Below the pieces are notes generated by a model, which was not told the origin of the DNA, searched no databases, and saw only the letters and a list, made by a program, of their open reading frames with translations. Shown here in pieces: positions 25,808 to 34,189 of a stretch of DNA of 41,106 bases (within the stretch, counting starts at the first letter, position 1; the number at the start of each line of letters is the position of its first letter). Source of the DNA: Myxococcales bacterium (GTDB taxonomy: Bacteria > Myxococcota_A > UBA9042). The position numbers and the translations under genes are program-made. Location: NCBI GenBank assembly GCA_023954815.1, contig JAGSHB010000031.1, positions 1-41,106 on the forward strand. The letters run 5' to 3'.

Positions 25808-27250
25808 GTGTGGCGACGACGGCGTCAAATCCAACGTGCCAGAGAAGCGCTCGCGAGCGTTCGATCGCAGCCTGAATGGGCGGCGGCTGCGCGCAAGCTA
25901 GATGTGATTACCGGGCGAAATGCTTGGCGCAATGACAATCGATGCTCGGCCTACGATCACAAAGTGATGGCCGATCACATCGGCCGACTGCGCACGGCTC
26001 GGCAACAGCGCGCTGCGGACGCGCTGGCCGTGTGTCTCGGCGAGACGCTGCATCGCCACCATCTCGCGATCCGTGAACCGCAAGTTTGGGATGGCGCCCT
26101 CGCGGGCGGCAAGCGCATTGTGAGTGCATGGCTCGATGAGGTCGAGGCAGCGATGCGCTGGCTGATCGGCCACGACTCGCCTCGCCTGACGTGGGACCTC
26201 AAGCTCGATACGTTGGAGCGCGCGTCGCTGGACTGGGGCCACTCCGCGTTGTTGCTCTCTGGTGGAGCCGGGCTGGGGTTCATCCATCTGGGGGTCGTGC
26301 GGACCCTGCTCCAGGAGGGGCTGCTCCCTCAGGTGATCAGCGGCTCGAGTATGGGTGCTGGCGTTGCGGCAGCGGTATGCACCCGGACAGATGAAGAGTT
26401 GACGACGCTGTTCGCGGACACGAGCCAACTTGAGCGCGTGGGGTTGCGCTGGCTGCCTCCGCGGGAAGTGTTAGCGGGTCGAGCCGCCTTCGACGTGGGC
26501 CACTGGGCCGACGCCACCCGACGCAATGTCGGCGACTACACCTTCCGCGAAGCCCATCAGCGAACAGGCCGAAAGCTCAATATCGTCGTCGCGCCATTGA
26601 CCGCCAGACAGCGCGTGCGTGTGCTCAATCACATCACAGCACCCGACGTGCTGATCGCGAGCGCGACCCTCGCAAGCAGCGCGATTCCCGGACTCTTTCC
26701 GCCTGCGACGCTGAAGGCGCGGGGTAGCGACGGCATCGAGCGCCCCTGGCTGGCTGAAGAGCACTTTATCGATGGTGGATTTTGGGGCGATCTTCCGATG
26801 CTGCAGCTGCGGCGCCTATTCGGGATCAACCACGCCATCGTCAGCCAAGCCAACGCTCACGTGCTGCCCCTGCTCGCCATTCAGGAAGGTCGTGGGCCTG
26901 TCTCCGCAGCATTTGACGTGGCGAGCGCCCTGGCATGGGGACAAGGACGCGAGCTGGCCTCCATCGCGGGTAGGCGCCTGCCGAACGCCAAGCTGCGCCG
27001 TCTGATTTTGGAGACGTGGAGCATCGCCGACCAAGTGCGCAGCGGCGACGTCACCATCGCGACGCGACTGGAGAGCAGCGATCTCCGGCAGTTGCTGTCC
27101 AACCCCTCGCAGCAGGAGCTCGATGCTATGGTGCTGCGTGGTGCACGAGCCACGTGGCGACGACTCCCAGCTATCCGAGGCCAAACGCGAATTGCCCGTG
27201 TCCTCGCTGATTGCCTCGACCAAGTGATGCAGCAGGGCGCGCAGGCCTAG
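25808..27250 (+). CDS. Patatin-like phospholipase with DUF3336-type N-terminus
   Basis: A 480-residue patatin-family lipid acyl hydrolase. I use GTG at 25808 because GAGGAG sits 8 bases upstream; an ATG at 25745 adds 21 residues without ribosome-site support. The N-terminal 120 residues (ARKLDVITGRNAWRNDN, SAYDHKVMADHIGRLR) match the DUF3336 region found in front of patatin in TGL3/4/5 and SDP1-type triacylglycerol lipases. The catalytic core shows the glycine loop SGGAGLGF (151-158), the nucleophile elbow GSSMG (Ser181) and the dyad DGG (Asp322 in FIDGGFWGDLP). There is no signal peptide, so it is cytosolic or peripheral. It leads a run with an ABC transporter gene only 16 bp downstream. The likely activity is lipase/phospholipase; the substrate is unknown. 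Confidence 0.93.
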   Translation: MWRRRRQIQRAREALASVRSQPEWAAAARKLDVITGRNAWRNDNRCSAYDHKVMADHIGRLRTARQQRAADALAVCLGETLHRHHLAIREPQVWDGALAGGKRIVSAWLDEVEAAMRWLIGHDSPRLTWDLKLDTLERASLDWGHSALLLSGGAGLGFIHLGVVRTLLQEGLLPQVISGSSMGAGVAAAVCTRTDEELTTLFADTSQLERVGLRWLPPREVLAGRAAFDVGHWADATRRNVGDYTFREAHQRTGRKLNIVVAPLTARQRVRVLNHITAPDVLIASATLASSAIPGLFPPATLKARGSDGIERPWLAEEHFIDGGFWGDLPMLQLRRLFGINHAIVSQANAHVLPLLAIQEGRGPVSAAFDVASALAWGQGRELASIAGRRLPNAKLRRLILETWSIADQVRSGDVTIATRLESSDLRQLLSNPSQQELDAMVLRGARATWRRLPAIRGQTRIARVLADCLDQVMQQGAQA

Positions 27251-27266
27251 CACCAGGGAAATAGCG

Positions 27267-28250
27267 ATGATTCGGGTCAGAGGAGTCGATAAATTCTACG
27301 GCGGACACGCTGCGGTGAGCGACCTCAATTTTGAGATTGCGGATGGGGAATGTGTGGGTTTGCTCGGCCTCAATGGCGCTGGCAAATCGACAACGCTGAT
27401 GATGCTGAGCTGCCTTCTTGAGCCGTCCAAAGGCCACATCGATATCGATGGGATCGCTGCGGACGAGCGCCCTGAACACATTCGCCAGTCCATCGGCTAC
27501 CTACCGGAGAAGCCGCCGCTCTACGGCGAGATGACCGTCCGCGGCTACCTGAATTTTGCTGGCACCCTGCGCGGTATGGAAAGGGGCATGCTTGACGAGC
27601 GTATCACCGAAGTGGCCGAGCTCTGCGACCTGGGCCGGGTGCTTGGTGTGCAAATCGGGACGCTGAGTCACGGGTTTCAGCAGCGCGTCGGCATCGCGCA
27701 AGCGATCTTGCATCGACCCAAGCTGCTCATCTTGGACGAACCGACCCAGGGTCTCGATCCCCTGCAGATCTCGGAAGTTCGAGAGCTGATCCGCGGCTTG
27801 CGCGGGCGCCATACCATCTTGCTCTCGACCCATATTCTCTCGGAGATCGAAGCGGTGTGCGACCGAATCTTGGTGCTACACGAAGGTCATCTGGCCGCCC
27901 AAGGAACCGAGCAAGAGCTGGTCACTCGCTTTTCAGGCGGCGGCGGCAGCGTTGAAATTGAGGTCCGTGGCGATGCGGCCGCGCTGTCGCAAGCCACGAG
28001 CGAGGTGCAGACCGCCGTCGGCAGCCCAGTGACACTTCACATCCACAGTACGACTGAGCACGACGGCTTGATCCGCGCGCAGGTCCGCGCGCAGACCGAT
28101 GTGCGCCCTGCCCTGTCGCGCGCCATTGTGGCTGCAAACCTCGACCTGCTCTCACTGAGGCAGTCCAGGTCGGGTCTGGAGGCCATGTTCGCCAACCTGG
28201 AGACACAGACGGGGCCGGGCGCAGTCGTCACAGTGGAGGTTTCATCGTGA
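27267..28250 (+). CDS. ABC transporter ATP-binding protein (GldA-like)
   Basis: A 327-residue ATPase. Walker A is GLNGAGKST (34-42), the Q-loop region follows (SIGYLPEKPPLYGEMT), the signature is LSHGFQQRV, Walker B is LLILDEP, and the D-loop is GLDPLQ with an H-loop in STHILSEIE. The C-terminal 90 residues form the regulatory extension typical of ABC-2/GldA-type ATPases. AGGGAAAT precedes the ATG. Its stop overlaps the start of the next gene by 4 bp (GTGA). With the permease, GldG-like and DUF4340-like proteins it forms the layout known from gliding-motility gldA/F/G sets and related exporter loci. The name is by family resemblance; transport of a polymer or lipoprotein is inference. Confidence 0.94.
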   Translation: MIRVRGVDKFYGGHAAVSDLNFEIADGECVGLLGLNGAGKSTTLMMLSCLLEPSKGHIDIDGIAADERPEHIRQSIGYLPEKPPLYGEMTVRGYLNFAGTLRGMERGMLDERITEVAELCDLGRVLGVQIGTLSHGFQQRVGIAQAILHRPKLLILDEPTQGLDPLQISEVRELIRGLRGRHTILLSTHILSEIEAVCDRILVLHEGHLAAQGTEQELVTRFSGGGGSVEIEVRGDAAALSQATSEVQTAVGSPVTLHIHSTTEHDGLIRAQVRAQTDVRPALSRAIVAANLDLLSLRQSRSGLEAMFANLETQTGPGAVVTVEVSS

Positions 28251-28987
28251 GCGGGTTCATTCGCACGACCACGGTGGTGGCCAAACGGGAGTTGAGCGCC
28301 TGGGCTAGGTCCCCAGGAAGCTGGGTTATCGCAGCCGCAGTGCTCCTCATCGATGGTCTGTTGTTCAATGGATTTGCGGTCAGCGGCGGCGCCAAGTTGT
28401 CAACGCAGGTGCTTCAGGATTTCTTCTACTTCGCAGCCGGCACCACGATGATTGCGAGCGTGCTGTTGTCCATGCGCCTCATCGCGGAGGAGCGACAGGC
28501 TGGCTCACTAGCGCTGCTGTTGAGTTCGCCCGCACCGGAAGGCGCGATCGTTTTCGGAAAGTTCATCGCTGCGCTCACTGTCTTAGCCGCACTCACGCTG
28601 TCGACCCTGTACATGCCAGCGCTGATCTTTCTCAACGGCAAAGTCAGCGTTGGGCACATCGCAGGTGGCTACCTAGGATTGCTACTCCTGGGCAGCGCAT
28701 CATTGGCCATCGGCACCCTCGGATCAGCCCTTGGGCGAAGTCAGCTGGTTGCGGGTGTATTGAGCACGGTGATGATCACGGCGCTGTTGTTGTGCTGGAT
28801 CTTGGCACGTATCAGCGACTCGCCAATCAAAGAGGTGCTGCGATCCATGGCGCTTTTTAACGCCCACTTTAAACCGTTTCAATTAGGGCAATTGCGCGGA
28901 AGCGACGTCGTGTTTTTCGTCAGTCTGTCCTGGTTTGCCCTGACTGCGGCGACGGTGGTGTTGCAGCGAGAGAGGTGGGGACGATGA
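28247..28987 (+). CDS. ABC-2 type permease (GldF-like)
   Basis: A 246-residue membrane protein with about six helices (for example WVIAAAVLLIDGLLFNGF, TTMIASVLLSMRL, IGTLGSALGRSQLVAGV). The EERQAGSLALLLSSP stretch is the cytoplasmic motif of ABC-2 permeases (EExxxGTxExLLxxPv). The start is GTG with GGAGG upstream, overlapping the ATPase stop by 4 bp. Its own stop overlaps the next start as ATGA, so the set is translated as a unit. It should form the membrane pore with the ATPase at 27267. Confidence 0.93.
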   Translation: MSGFIRTTTVVAKRELSAWARSPGSWVIAAAVLLIDGLLFNGFAVSGGAKLSTQVLQDFFYFAAGTTMIASVLLSMRLIAEERQAGSLALLLSSPAPEGAIVFGKFIAALTVLAALTLSTLYMPALIFLNGKVSVGHIAGGYLGLLLLGSASLAIGTLGSALGRSQLVAGVLSTVMITALLLCWILARISDSPIKEVLRSMALFNAHFKPFQLGQLRGSDVVFFVSLSWFALTAATVVLQRERWGR

Positions 28988-30867
28988 GTCACACCGCCCC
29001 CCGCCCGCCGTCGGGTAGCTTGCCGATGGGGCTGATGATGCTCGGCCTGTTGACGGTCTTCATCGGTGAACGCGTGGTTGTGGATGAAGGGCTGCATGTG
29101 CTGGTCGGCTGGAGCGGCGCGGCCTGCATGATTGCCGCGACGGCTTGGCGGTGCTGGCATTGGCACCGCGCCGAAGGCAGCGTTCGACACGCAGAGCGGA
29201 CGTTGGCCTTGTCCCACGTTGGTGTGTTGCTCAGCCTGGCACTCTTTGACCTGCAGGCCCCCAAGGGCTTGGCTGCGCTTGGCCTGGCGGCGGGCAGTTC
29301 TCCTGCAGTCGTACTCAAGGTCGCCTGGATTGCGGTGCTGACCCTCACGCTCGCCGCCACAGTTGCCGTGGAGCGGGCCTGGTGGACGATGCCCGTCGCG
29401 GCGTCGGTTGAGTCAAAACGCTTGCGGCTTTCGCGCTTTTCCGCCCTAAAGTTGGCCTTTGCGTTGATTTTCGTCTTCAGCATCAACTTCGCGGTGACGC
29501 AACGAGACATCAAGGTCGACGTCACCTTCTTCAAGACGACGGAGCCCAGCGGTACGACGTTGGATCTCGTCAAACGGATCGAAGAGCCGGTCACTGCCCT
29601 GCTCTTTTTTGCGCCAGTCAGCGACATTTTACCCTTGGTTCGGCCCTACTTCGATGCGCTGGCGGCGGTCTCACCCCAACTGCGGGTGCAGGTTGCGGAT
29701 CACGCCCTGGAGCCCGGCTTGGCCAAGCGCTACCGGGTGCGTAGCAATGGGTTTGTCGTGTTGGTTCGAGGTGACCCAGCGACAGCGTCGGGCGTCACTG
29801 CGAGTGAGCGCTTTGAGATTGGTGAGCAGCTCGCTCCCGCGCGCCGCGCAGTGCGAAAACTGGACGCGACCGCGCAGACACGTCTTGCCAAATTGACCCG
29901 TGCGCCAAAGCGGATTCGATTTACCGCCGGACACCGTGAACGTACGAAGAAGGGCGACAAGCGCGATCCCGCGAACGCTCGCCTGACCCAAGTCCACAGG
30001 CTGCTCGATAGGTTCAACATCGGCAGCGACGAGCTTGGGCTCGGCGACGGGTTGGGAGCGGCCGTGCCCAAGGACGCGACTGCGGTGATTGTGGCTGGGC
30101 CACGACGTCCGTTCCTACGCGAAGAATCCGAGAGTTTGCTGCGCTACGTCCGTACTGGGGGCCGATTGCTGCTGATGATCGACCCCAGGACGGCCAATCA
30201 GGACGATGGCCTAGCCGACCTGCTAGCTCAAGTTGGTCTCCGACGGCTACCGGGAACGGTCGCGAGCACTGGGCACCATATGCGGTCGAGCTACAGCAAG
30301 GCTGACCGTGCCCTGGTCTACAGCAACACTTTCGGCTCCCATCCCAGCGTGTCGTCTGCGAGTCGAAACAGCCTGCGGGTGGCCGCCGTGATGAAACACG
30401 CCACCGCATTTGAGCGAACGGCAAAGGTGCCTCGCGGCGTCACTGTGAGCTTTCCCATCCGGACGAGCGCCGACTTCTGGCGAGACAAAAACGCCGATTA
30501 TGTCCGTAACCCCAAGGGCAAAGCGCCAGAGCACCTGCAGATTCTCAACCTGATGGCGGCGGTGACCATCAAGCCTAAGACGGCCAAGGGTCGTGAGGGG
30601 CGCGTGGTGGTCATTGGCGACGGGGACTTTGCGACGGACGCGCTAGTCGGTGGCCGCGGCAATGCATTTGTATTTGTCGACTCCCTACGCTGGCTCATCG
30701 GCCAGGACAAGGTCGGCGGAGACTTGACCAGCGAAGAAGACATCCCAATTGAGCACCGGAAGGACGCAGATCGCATCTGGTTTTATGCGACGACGTTCGC
30801 GTTCCCTCTCGCGCTGCTGCTGATCGGCCTGTGGGTCGGTCGCAGGCGCCGCGGAGGCGGACGATGA
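28984..30867 (+). CDS. GldG-like ABC auxiliary protein
   Basis: A 627-residue protein. I take the ATG at 28984 (ATGA overlap with the permease) rather than a GTG nine bases upstream; AGAGAGG sits just ahead of it. The N-terminus has four or five membrane helices (MGLMMLGLLTVFIGE to LKLAFALIFVFSINFAV). The large middle domain has the GldG/ABC_transp_aux pattern: DVTFFKTTEPSG, VTALLFFAPVSDILP, the KRIRFTAGHRERTKKGDKRD stretch near 310, and VVIGDGDFATDA near 550. A C-terminal helix (FPLALLLIGLWVG) ends in an Arg-rich tail. Such proteins work with GldA/GldF-type transporters on the periplasmic side. Start and order agree with a polycistronic unit. Confidence 0.92.
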   Translation: MSHTAPRPPSGSLPMGLMMLGLLTVFIGERVVVDEGLHVLVGWSGAACMIAATAWRCWHWHRAEGSVRHAERTLALSHVGVLLSLALFDLQAPKGLAALGLAAGSSPAVVLKVAWIAVLTLTLAATVAVERAWWTMPVAASVESKRLRLSRFSALKLAFALIFVFSINFAVTQRDIKVDVTFFKTTEPSGTTLDLVKRIEEPVTALLFFAPVSDILPLVRPYFDALAAVSPQLRVQVADHALEPGLAKRYRVRSNGFVVLVRGDPATASGVTASERFEIGEQLAPARRAVRKLDATAQTRLAKLTRAPKRIRFTAGHRERTKKGDKRDPANARLTQVHRLLDRFNIGSDELGLGDGLGAAVPKDATAVIVAGPRRPFLREESESLLRYVRTGGRLLLMIDPRTANQDDGLADLLAQVGLRRLPGTVASTGHHMRSSYSKADRALVYSNTFGSHPSVSSASRNSLRVAAVMKHATAFERTAKVPRGVTVSFPIRTSADFWRDKNADYVRNPKGKAPEHLQILNLMAAVTIKPKTAKGREGRVVVIGDGDFATDALVGGRGNAFVFVDSLRWLIGQDKVGGDLTSEEDIPIEHRKDADRIWFYATTFAFPLALLLIGLWVGRRRRGGGR

Positions 30868-31853
30868 AGATGGACCGACATCTACGACAGGTTGTTGGCT
30901 ACGGAGTTCTGGCTACGATTGGCCTCGCGCTGGCGGCTTGGGTGTGGCAGACGGAGGACGCGCAAGAAGTACGAACTGGCTCGGTTGCGTTTGCCGACTG
31001 CTCGGAGTCCAACTTGAAGGCTGTCGCGCTGGAGGTCGGCGTGCGAAGAGTAGCGATTTCCTTCATGGACGAACGCGCGAGCGTGTCGCTCACACGGCGC
31101 GTTGCGGTGACGATTCCAGGCAAGGCGACGGAGACGCAGACCCTGGTCATGGCAGCTAGTCAAAGCGCGAGGCGGCTGCGAACCCGCTATGCGCCGGCGA
31201 TGGCATCACGAAACCTGGGAAAGGTGACCGCCGCGCGCCTGAAGACGTTGGGGCTCACAGACTCGAAAGAAGCGCTGGTGATCACATGCGGTCCAAAGGT
31301 CTCGCGCTTTTCGGTCGGGACGACGAGCTACGGCGGAGCCGGGCGCTACGTGCAGAATCAAGGCGACAAACAGACGTGGCTAGTTGACCCGACCCTCATC
31401 AGCGATGTGCGCCTCGCAGACAGTCGATTTGTGGAGCGGCGTATCGTGGCGACCGCCCAGCGCAAGCTCGCCGAGGCCAAAATCTCCGCACAAGGGCGTG
31501 AGGTCACCCTGGTTCAACGTAATCGCACCTCTCAAGGACAATGGGTCAACAAAGCCACGCCAAATCGCCGGGACGAGCTCTACGGCAACTGGATTGCCAA
31601 ACTGCTACGGCTGCGCGCGGTGACGTGGCTCGCTGGAAAGCCAGGCGAGGACGGTGCGCCAGCGACAGACATACGGACCGTGGTCAGCGTGAAGTTCGAC
31701 GGACGTGCGCCCATCGTGTTGTCCCGTGGCGTTGGTGCCAGTGGAAAGCCCGCATTTTGGGCCAAATCGCCCGCAAGCGGCGGGTGGGTGACAGTGTCGG
31801 CCTCCTTGGCGGGGCAGCTCGCAGCAGATGTCGGCGCGGTGGTGGAAAAATAG
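30864..31853 (+). CDS. DUF4340-like membrane-anchored protein
   Basis: A 329-residue protein with one N-terminal membrane helix (VVGYGVLATIGLALAAWVW) and a large periplasmic domain. The ATG at 30864 overlaps the GldG stop as ATGA, and GGAGGCGG precedes it. The body (TAARLKTLGLTDSKEALVI, RYVQNQGDKQTWLVDPTL, FVERRIVATAQR) follows the DUF4340 pattern of proteins encoded directly after GldG in many bacteria. The partner role in the ABC complex is by context. The gene directly downstream starts only 2 bp after this stop. Confidence 0.85.
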   Translation: MKMDRHLRQVVGYGVLATIGLALAAWVWQTEDAQEVRTGSVAFADCSESNLKAVALEVGVRRVAISFMDERASVSLTRRVAVTIPGKATETQTLVMAASQSARRLRTRYAPAMASRNLGKVTAARLKTLGLTDSKEALVITCGPKVSRFSVGTTSYGGAGRYVQNQGDKQTWLVDPTLISDVRLADSRFVERRIVATAQRKLAEAKISAQGREVTLVQRNRTSQGQWVNKATPNRRDELYGNWIAKLLRLRAVTWLAGKPGEDGAPATDIRTVVSVKFDGRAPIVLSRGVGASGKPAFWAKSPASGGWVTVSASLAGQLAADVGAVVEK

Positions 31854-31855
31854 CG

Positions 31856-32314
31856 ATGGCTGAACTGACGCGTCCGACGCAGACAGCAGCAGTGTTGGAG
31901 AGCGCGCGAGTTATCGCGGTGCTGGGGGCTCACGCTTCGACGTGGAAACCGGCGCACGATGTACCGGCCTATTTGGCGGAGCAGGGATATCGCATCCTGC
32001 CGGTCAACCCGAAATTCGCAGGCCGTGAGTTATTCGGCCAAGTCGTCGTGGCGACGTTGTCGGACGTCACTGAACCCGTTGATATCTTGAACGTCTTTCG
32101 CTGCGCCGCTGAGATTCCAGGGCATGTCGACGAGATCCTCGCCATGACCCCGCGGCCACGCGTGGTGTGGCTTCAGCTCGGAATTCGTCACGATGAGGCA
32201 GTTCGCACGCTGATGGACCACGGCATTGTCGTCGTCCAGGACCGGTGCACGTTAGCCGACCATCGCAGCGCGGGACTGCCGCCGGTGTCGGGTCAGCCGT
32301 CAACGGCCCCCTGA
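31856..32314 (+). CDS. CoA-binding Rossmann protein (YccU-like)
   Basis: A 152-residue cytosolic protein. The start is the ATG at 31856; a longer open frame to 31541 just overlaps the upstream gene. The fold is the CoA-binding domain: VIAVLGAHASTWKPAHDVP for the Rossmann loop, YLAEQGYRILPVNP, LSDVTEPVDILNVFR, and VVWLQLGIRHDEAVRTLMDH then VVVQDRCTLADH, with the Cys and His of the family. Members bind CoA and are otherwise uncharacterised. It ends the lipase-ABC run and is convergent with the PhoD gene 34 bp away. There is no signal peptide. Sitting at the tail of an envelope operon, its role there is unclear. Confidence 0.9.
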   Translation: MAELTRPTQTAAVLESARVIAVLGAHASTWKPAHDVPAYLAEQGYRILPVNPKFAGRELFGQVVVATLSDVTEPVDILNVFRCAAEIPGHVDEILAMTPRPRVVWLQLGIRHDEAVRTLMDHGIVVVQDRCTLADHRSAGLPPVSGQPSTAP

Positions 32315-32348
32315 CCGAACGGTCAACCCGCGTGACATGGAGGAGCGC

Positions 32349-33932
32349 TCACGCACCTTTAGGAGCCGACGCTTTCGATTTGGCGGGATCGGTGACCTTG
32401 GTCAGGTGGCCACTGCCGTGCGGCGACATGAAGCTCGCGCCGTGAAACGACTTGGTGCCGGGCGTGTCGACTGTCTCGAACAAGAACCAATCGCATTGCA
32501 CGCGCTCGTGGGTGAGATCGAGCAGGCAGTATCCGCGCCGCGTCATGTCGACCCAGCGAATGTGACTGTTGAACTGTTGAGCAATATCACCGATGCCGCC
32601 GCCTGCCCCAAATGTCGTGGATGTGATTCCCGGCACAACGAACTCCACGCCAAGCGCCCCCTTGCCGGTCGTCTTGTCGTAGGTCTTGTCGTCGCTCGAG
32701 TCCTCGACAAGATCATTGGCCCAGGAAGAGTGAATGTCACCCGTCAGCACGACCAGCCCATCCACGCTGTTGTCGCGCGCTGTCTTGTACAGACGATCTC
32801 TCGTCGCCGAGTAGCCGTCCCATTGGTCGGTGTTGATGACGATCCCGTTCACCGCAATGGTCGCGACCATCACCTGCTGACCCAGGACCTTCCAGCGGGC
32901 TTTGCTCTCGGATAGGCCGGTATGCAGCCACTTCTCCTGGTCCGCTCCGAGCAGGGGACGGTTCGGGTCCGCCAGAGCGTCCTTCTGTGTTGCCGTGACC
33001 TGCTCGGCTCGTGCCCACAGGCGGGTGTCAAGCATGAACAGGTCCACCAGGTCGCCCCAAGCGTGCTTGCGCCAGATGCGACCGTCGTCACTCTCACGCA
33101 CCGGGAGCCACTCGCGCCACGCCTGGGTCGCCGCCGCCTTCCGGTCCGACCACATGCCGTCCTCTTCGAGTTTGTGGGCGCCAGCACCGTCTTTGTAGCT
33201 GTTGTTGGCCGTCTCGTGATCATCCCAGACGCAGATAAATGGGTGCTGACGGTGCGCTTCCTGGAGGTCCTTATCGGAGCGGTAGTGGGCGTAGCGGATA
33301 CGATAGTCGGAGAGCGTGATGGTCTCCTTGTCCTGTTTATTTTGGCGCACTTTGCCGTCATACTGGGCTTCGTAGATGTAGTCGCCGAGGTGCAAGATGG
33401 CGTCGAGGTCATTGTGATTGGCGAGCTCTCGATAGCCCGTGAAGTAGCCGCGCACGTAGTTCGCACAGGAGCAGAACGCCAAGCGAATGTGGGCGGTTGC
33501 GCCGACATTTGTCGTGCGGGTGCGCCCGATCGGCGAGCCACGCCCCTGGGTGAAAAATCGGTAGTAGTACGTCGTTTGCGGGTCGAGTTCTTCGGCGACA
33601 ATCTTGACCGTATAGTCCCGTGTCGCGGCGGTTGTGACCTCCCCTGCCCCAACCCGATCAGTGAAGGCGATATCGGTCGCAATTTCCCAGAAAACCCGGG
33701 TCTCCTTGCCTTCGAGCGCTGTGCCATCGACCGTCACGCGGGTCCACAGCAGCACGCTGGTGCTGAGCGGATCGCCGCTTGCGACGCCGTGGCTAAATAG
33801 CGTCTCTGGCCCCGCTGTGCCCGTCCAACTGTAGGTGGGAAGGGCTGGCTCGCCCGGTTCTGCCTCACAGCTCGGCAGCAGCGGCAGGGTGGCGAGGAGC
33901 GAGCTGCGTTGGATAAATTTGCGGCGGTCCAT
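32349..33932 (-). CDS. PhoD-like alkaline phosphatase, Tat lipoprotein
   Basis: A 527-residue secreted phosphatase. The start is the ATG at 33930-33932, with GAGGAG at good spacing; an upstream start at 33986 adds 18 residues without value. The leader MDRRKFIQRSSLLATLPLLP has the twin-Arg motif and ends in LPSC (Cys22), so it is probably exported folded by Tat and then lipidated. Next comes an Ig-like N-terminal PhoD_N domain (HGVASGDPLSTSVLLWTRVT). The metallophosphatase core shows LGDYIYEAQYDG, WDDHETANNSYKDGAG and GDIHSSWANDL. PhoD enzymes use Ca and Fe to hydrolyse phosphodiesters or phosphomonoesters. The substrate is unknown. The upstream flank is divergent to the TPR gene. Confidence 0.94.
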   Translation of the reverse strand: MDRRKFIQRSSLLATLPLLPSCEAEPGEPALPTYSWTGTAGPETLFSHGVASGDPLSTSVLLWTRVTVDGTALEGKETRVFWEIATDIAFTDRVGAGEVTTAATRDYTVKIVAEELDPQTTYYYRFFTQGRGSPIGRTRTTNVGATAHIRLAFCSCANYVRGYFTGYRELANHNDLDAILHLGDYIYEAQYDGKVRQNKQDKETITLSDYRIRYAHYRSDKDLQEAHRQHPFICVWDDHETANNSYKDGAGAHKLEEDGMWSDRKAAATQAWREWLPVRESDDGRIWRKHAWGDLVDLFMLDTRLWARAEQVTATQKDALADPNRPLLGADQEKWLHTGLSESKARWKVLGQQVMVATIAVNGIVINTDQWDGYSATRDRLYKTARDNSVDGLVVLTGDIHSSWANDLVEDSSDDKTYDKTTGKGALGVEFVVPGITSTTFGAGGGIGDIAQQFNSHIRWVDMTRRGYCLLDLTHERVQCDWFLFETVDTPGTKSFHGASFMSPHGSGHLTKVTDPAKSKASAPKGA

Positions 33933-34189
33933 AGCGACTCCTCGACGGCTAGGTGCGAATTTGTCGAATCTTCGGTGCAAGAGCATGCTGGATCACGGGC
34001 CTTGGGTCCAACCATCCGCAAGCCAACGGTCACCCCGACACTCACGTGCAGTGTCCCTGTTGCCACCGGCCGGCCACGTAGTCGACGCGGCGCAACAATC
34101 AACAAATTCGTGAATATCTGCCTACACGCCCGGCAAATGTGCTATCCATTCGCGGCATTTCACACACCTGCATGGCCCCAGGAGTCCTC

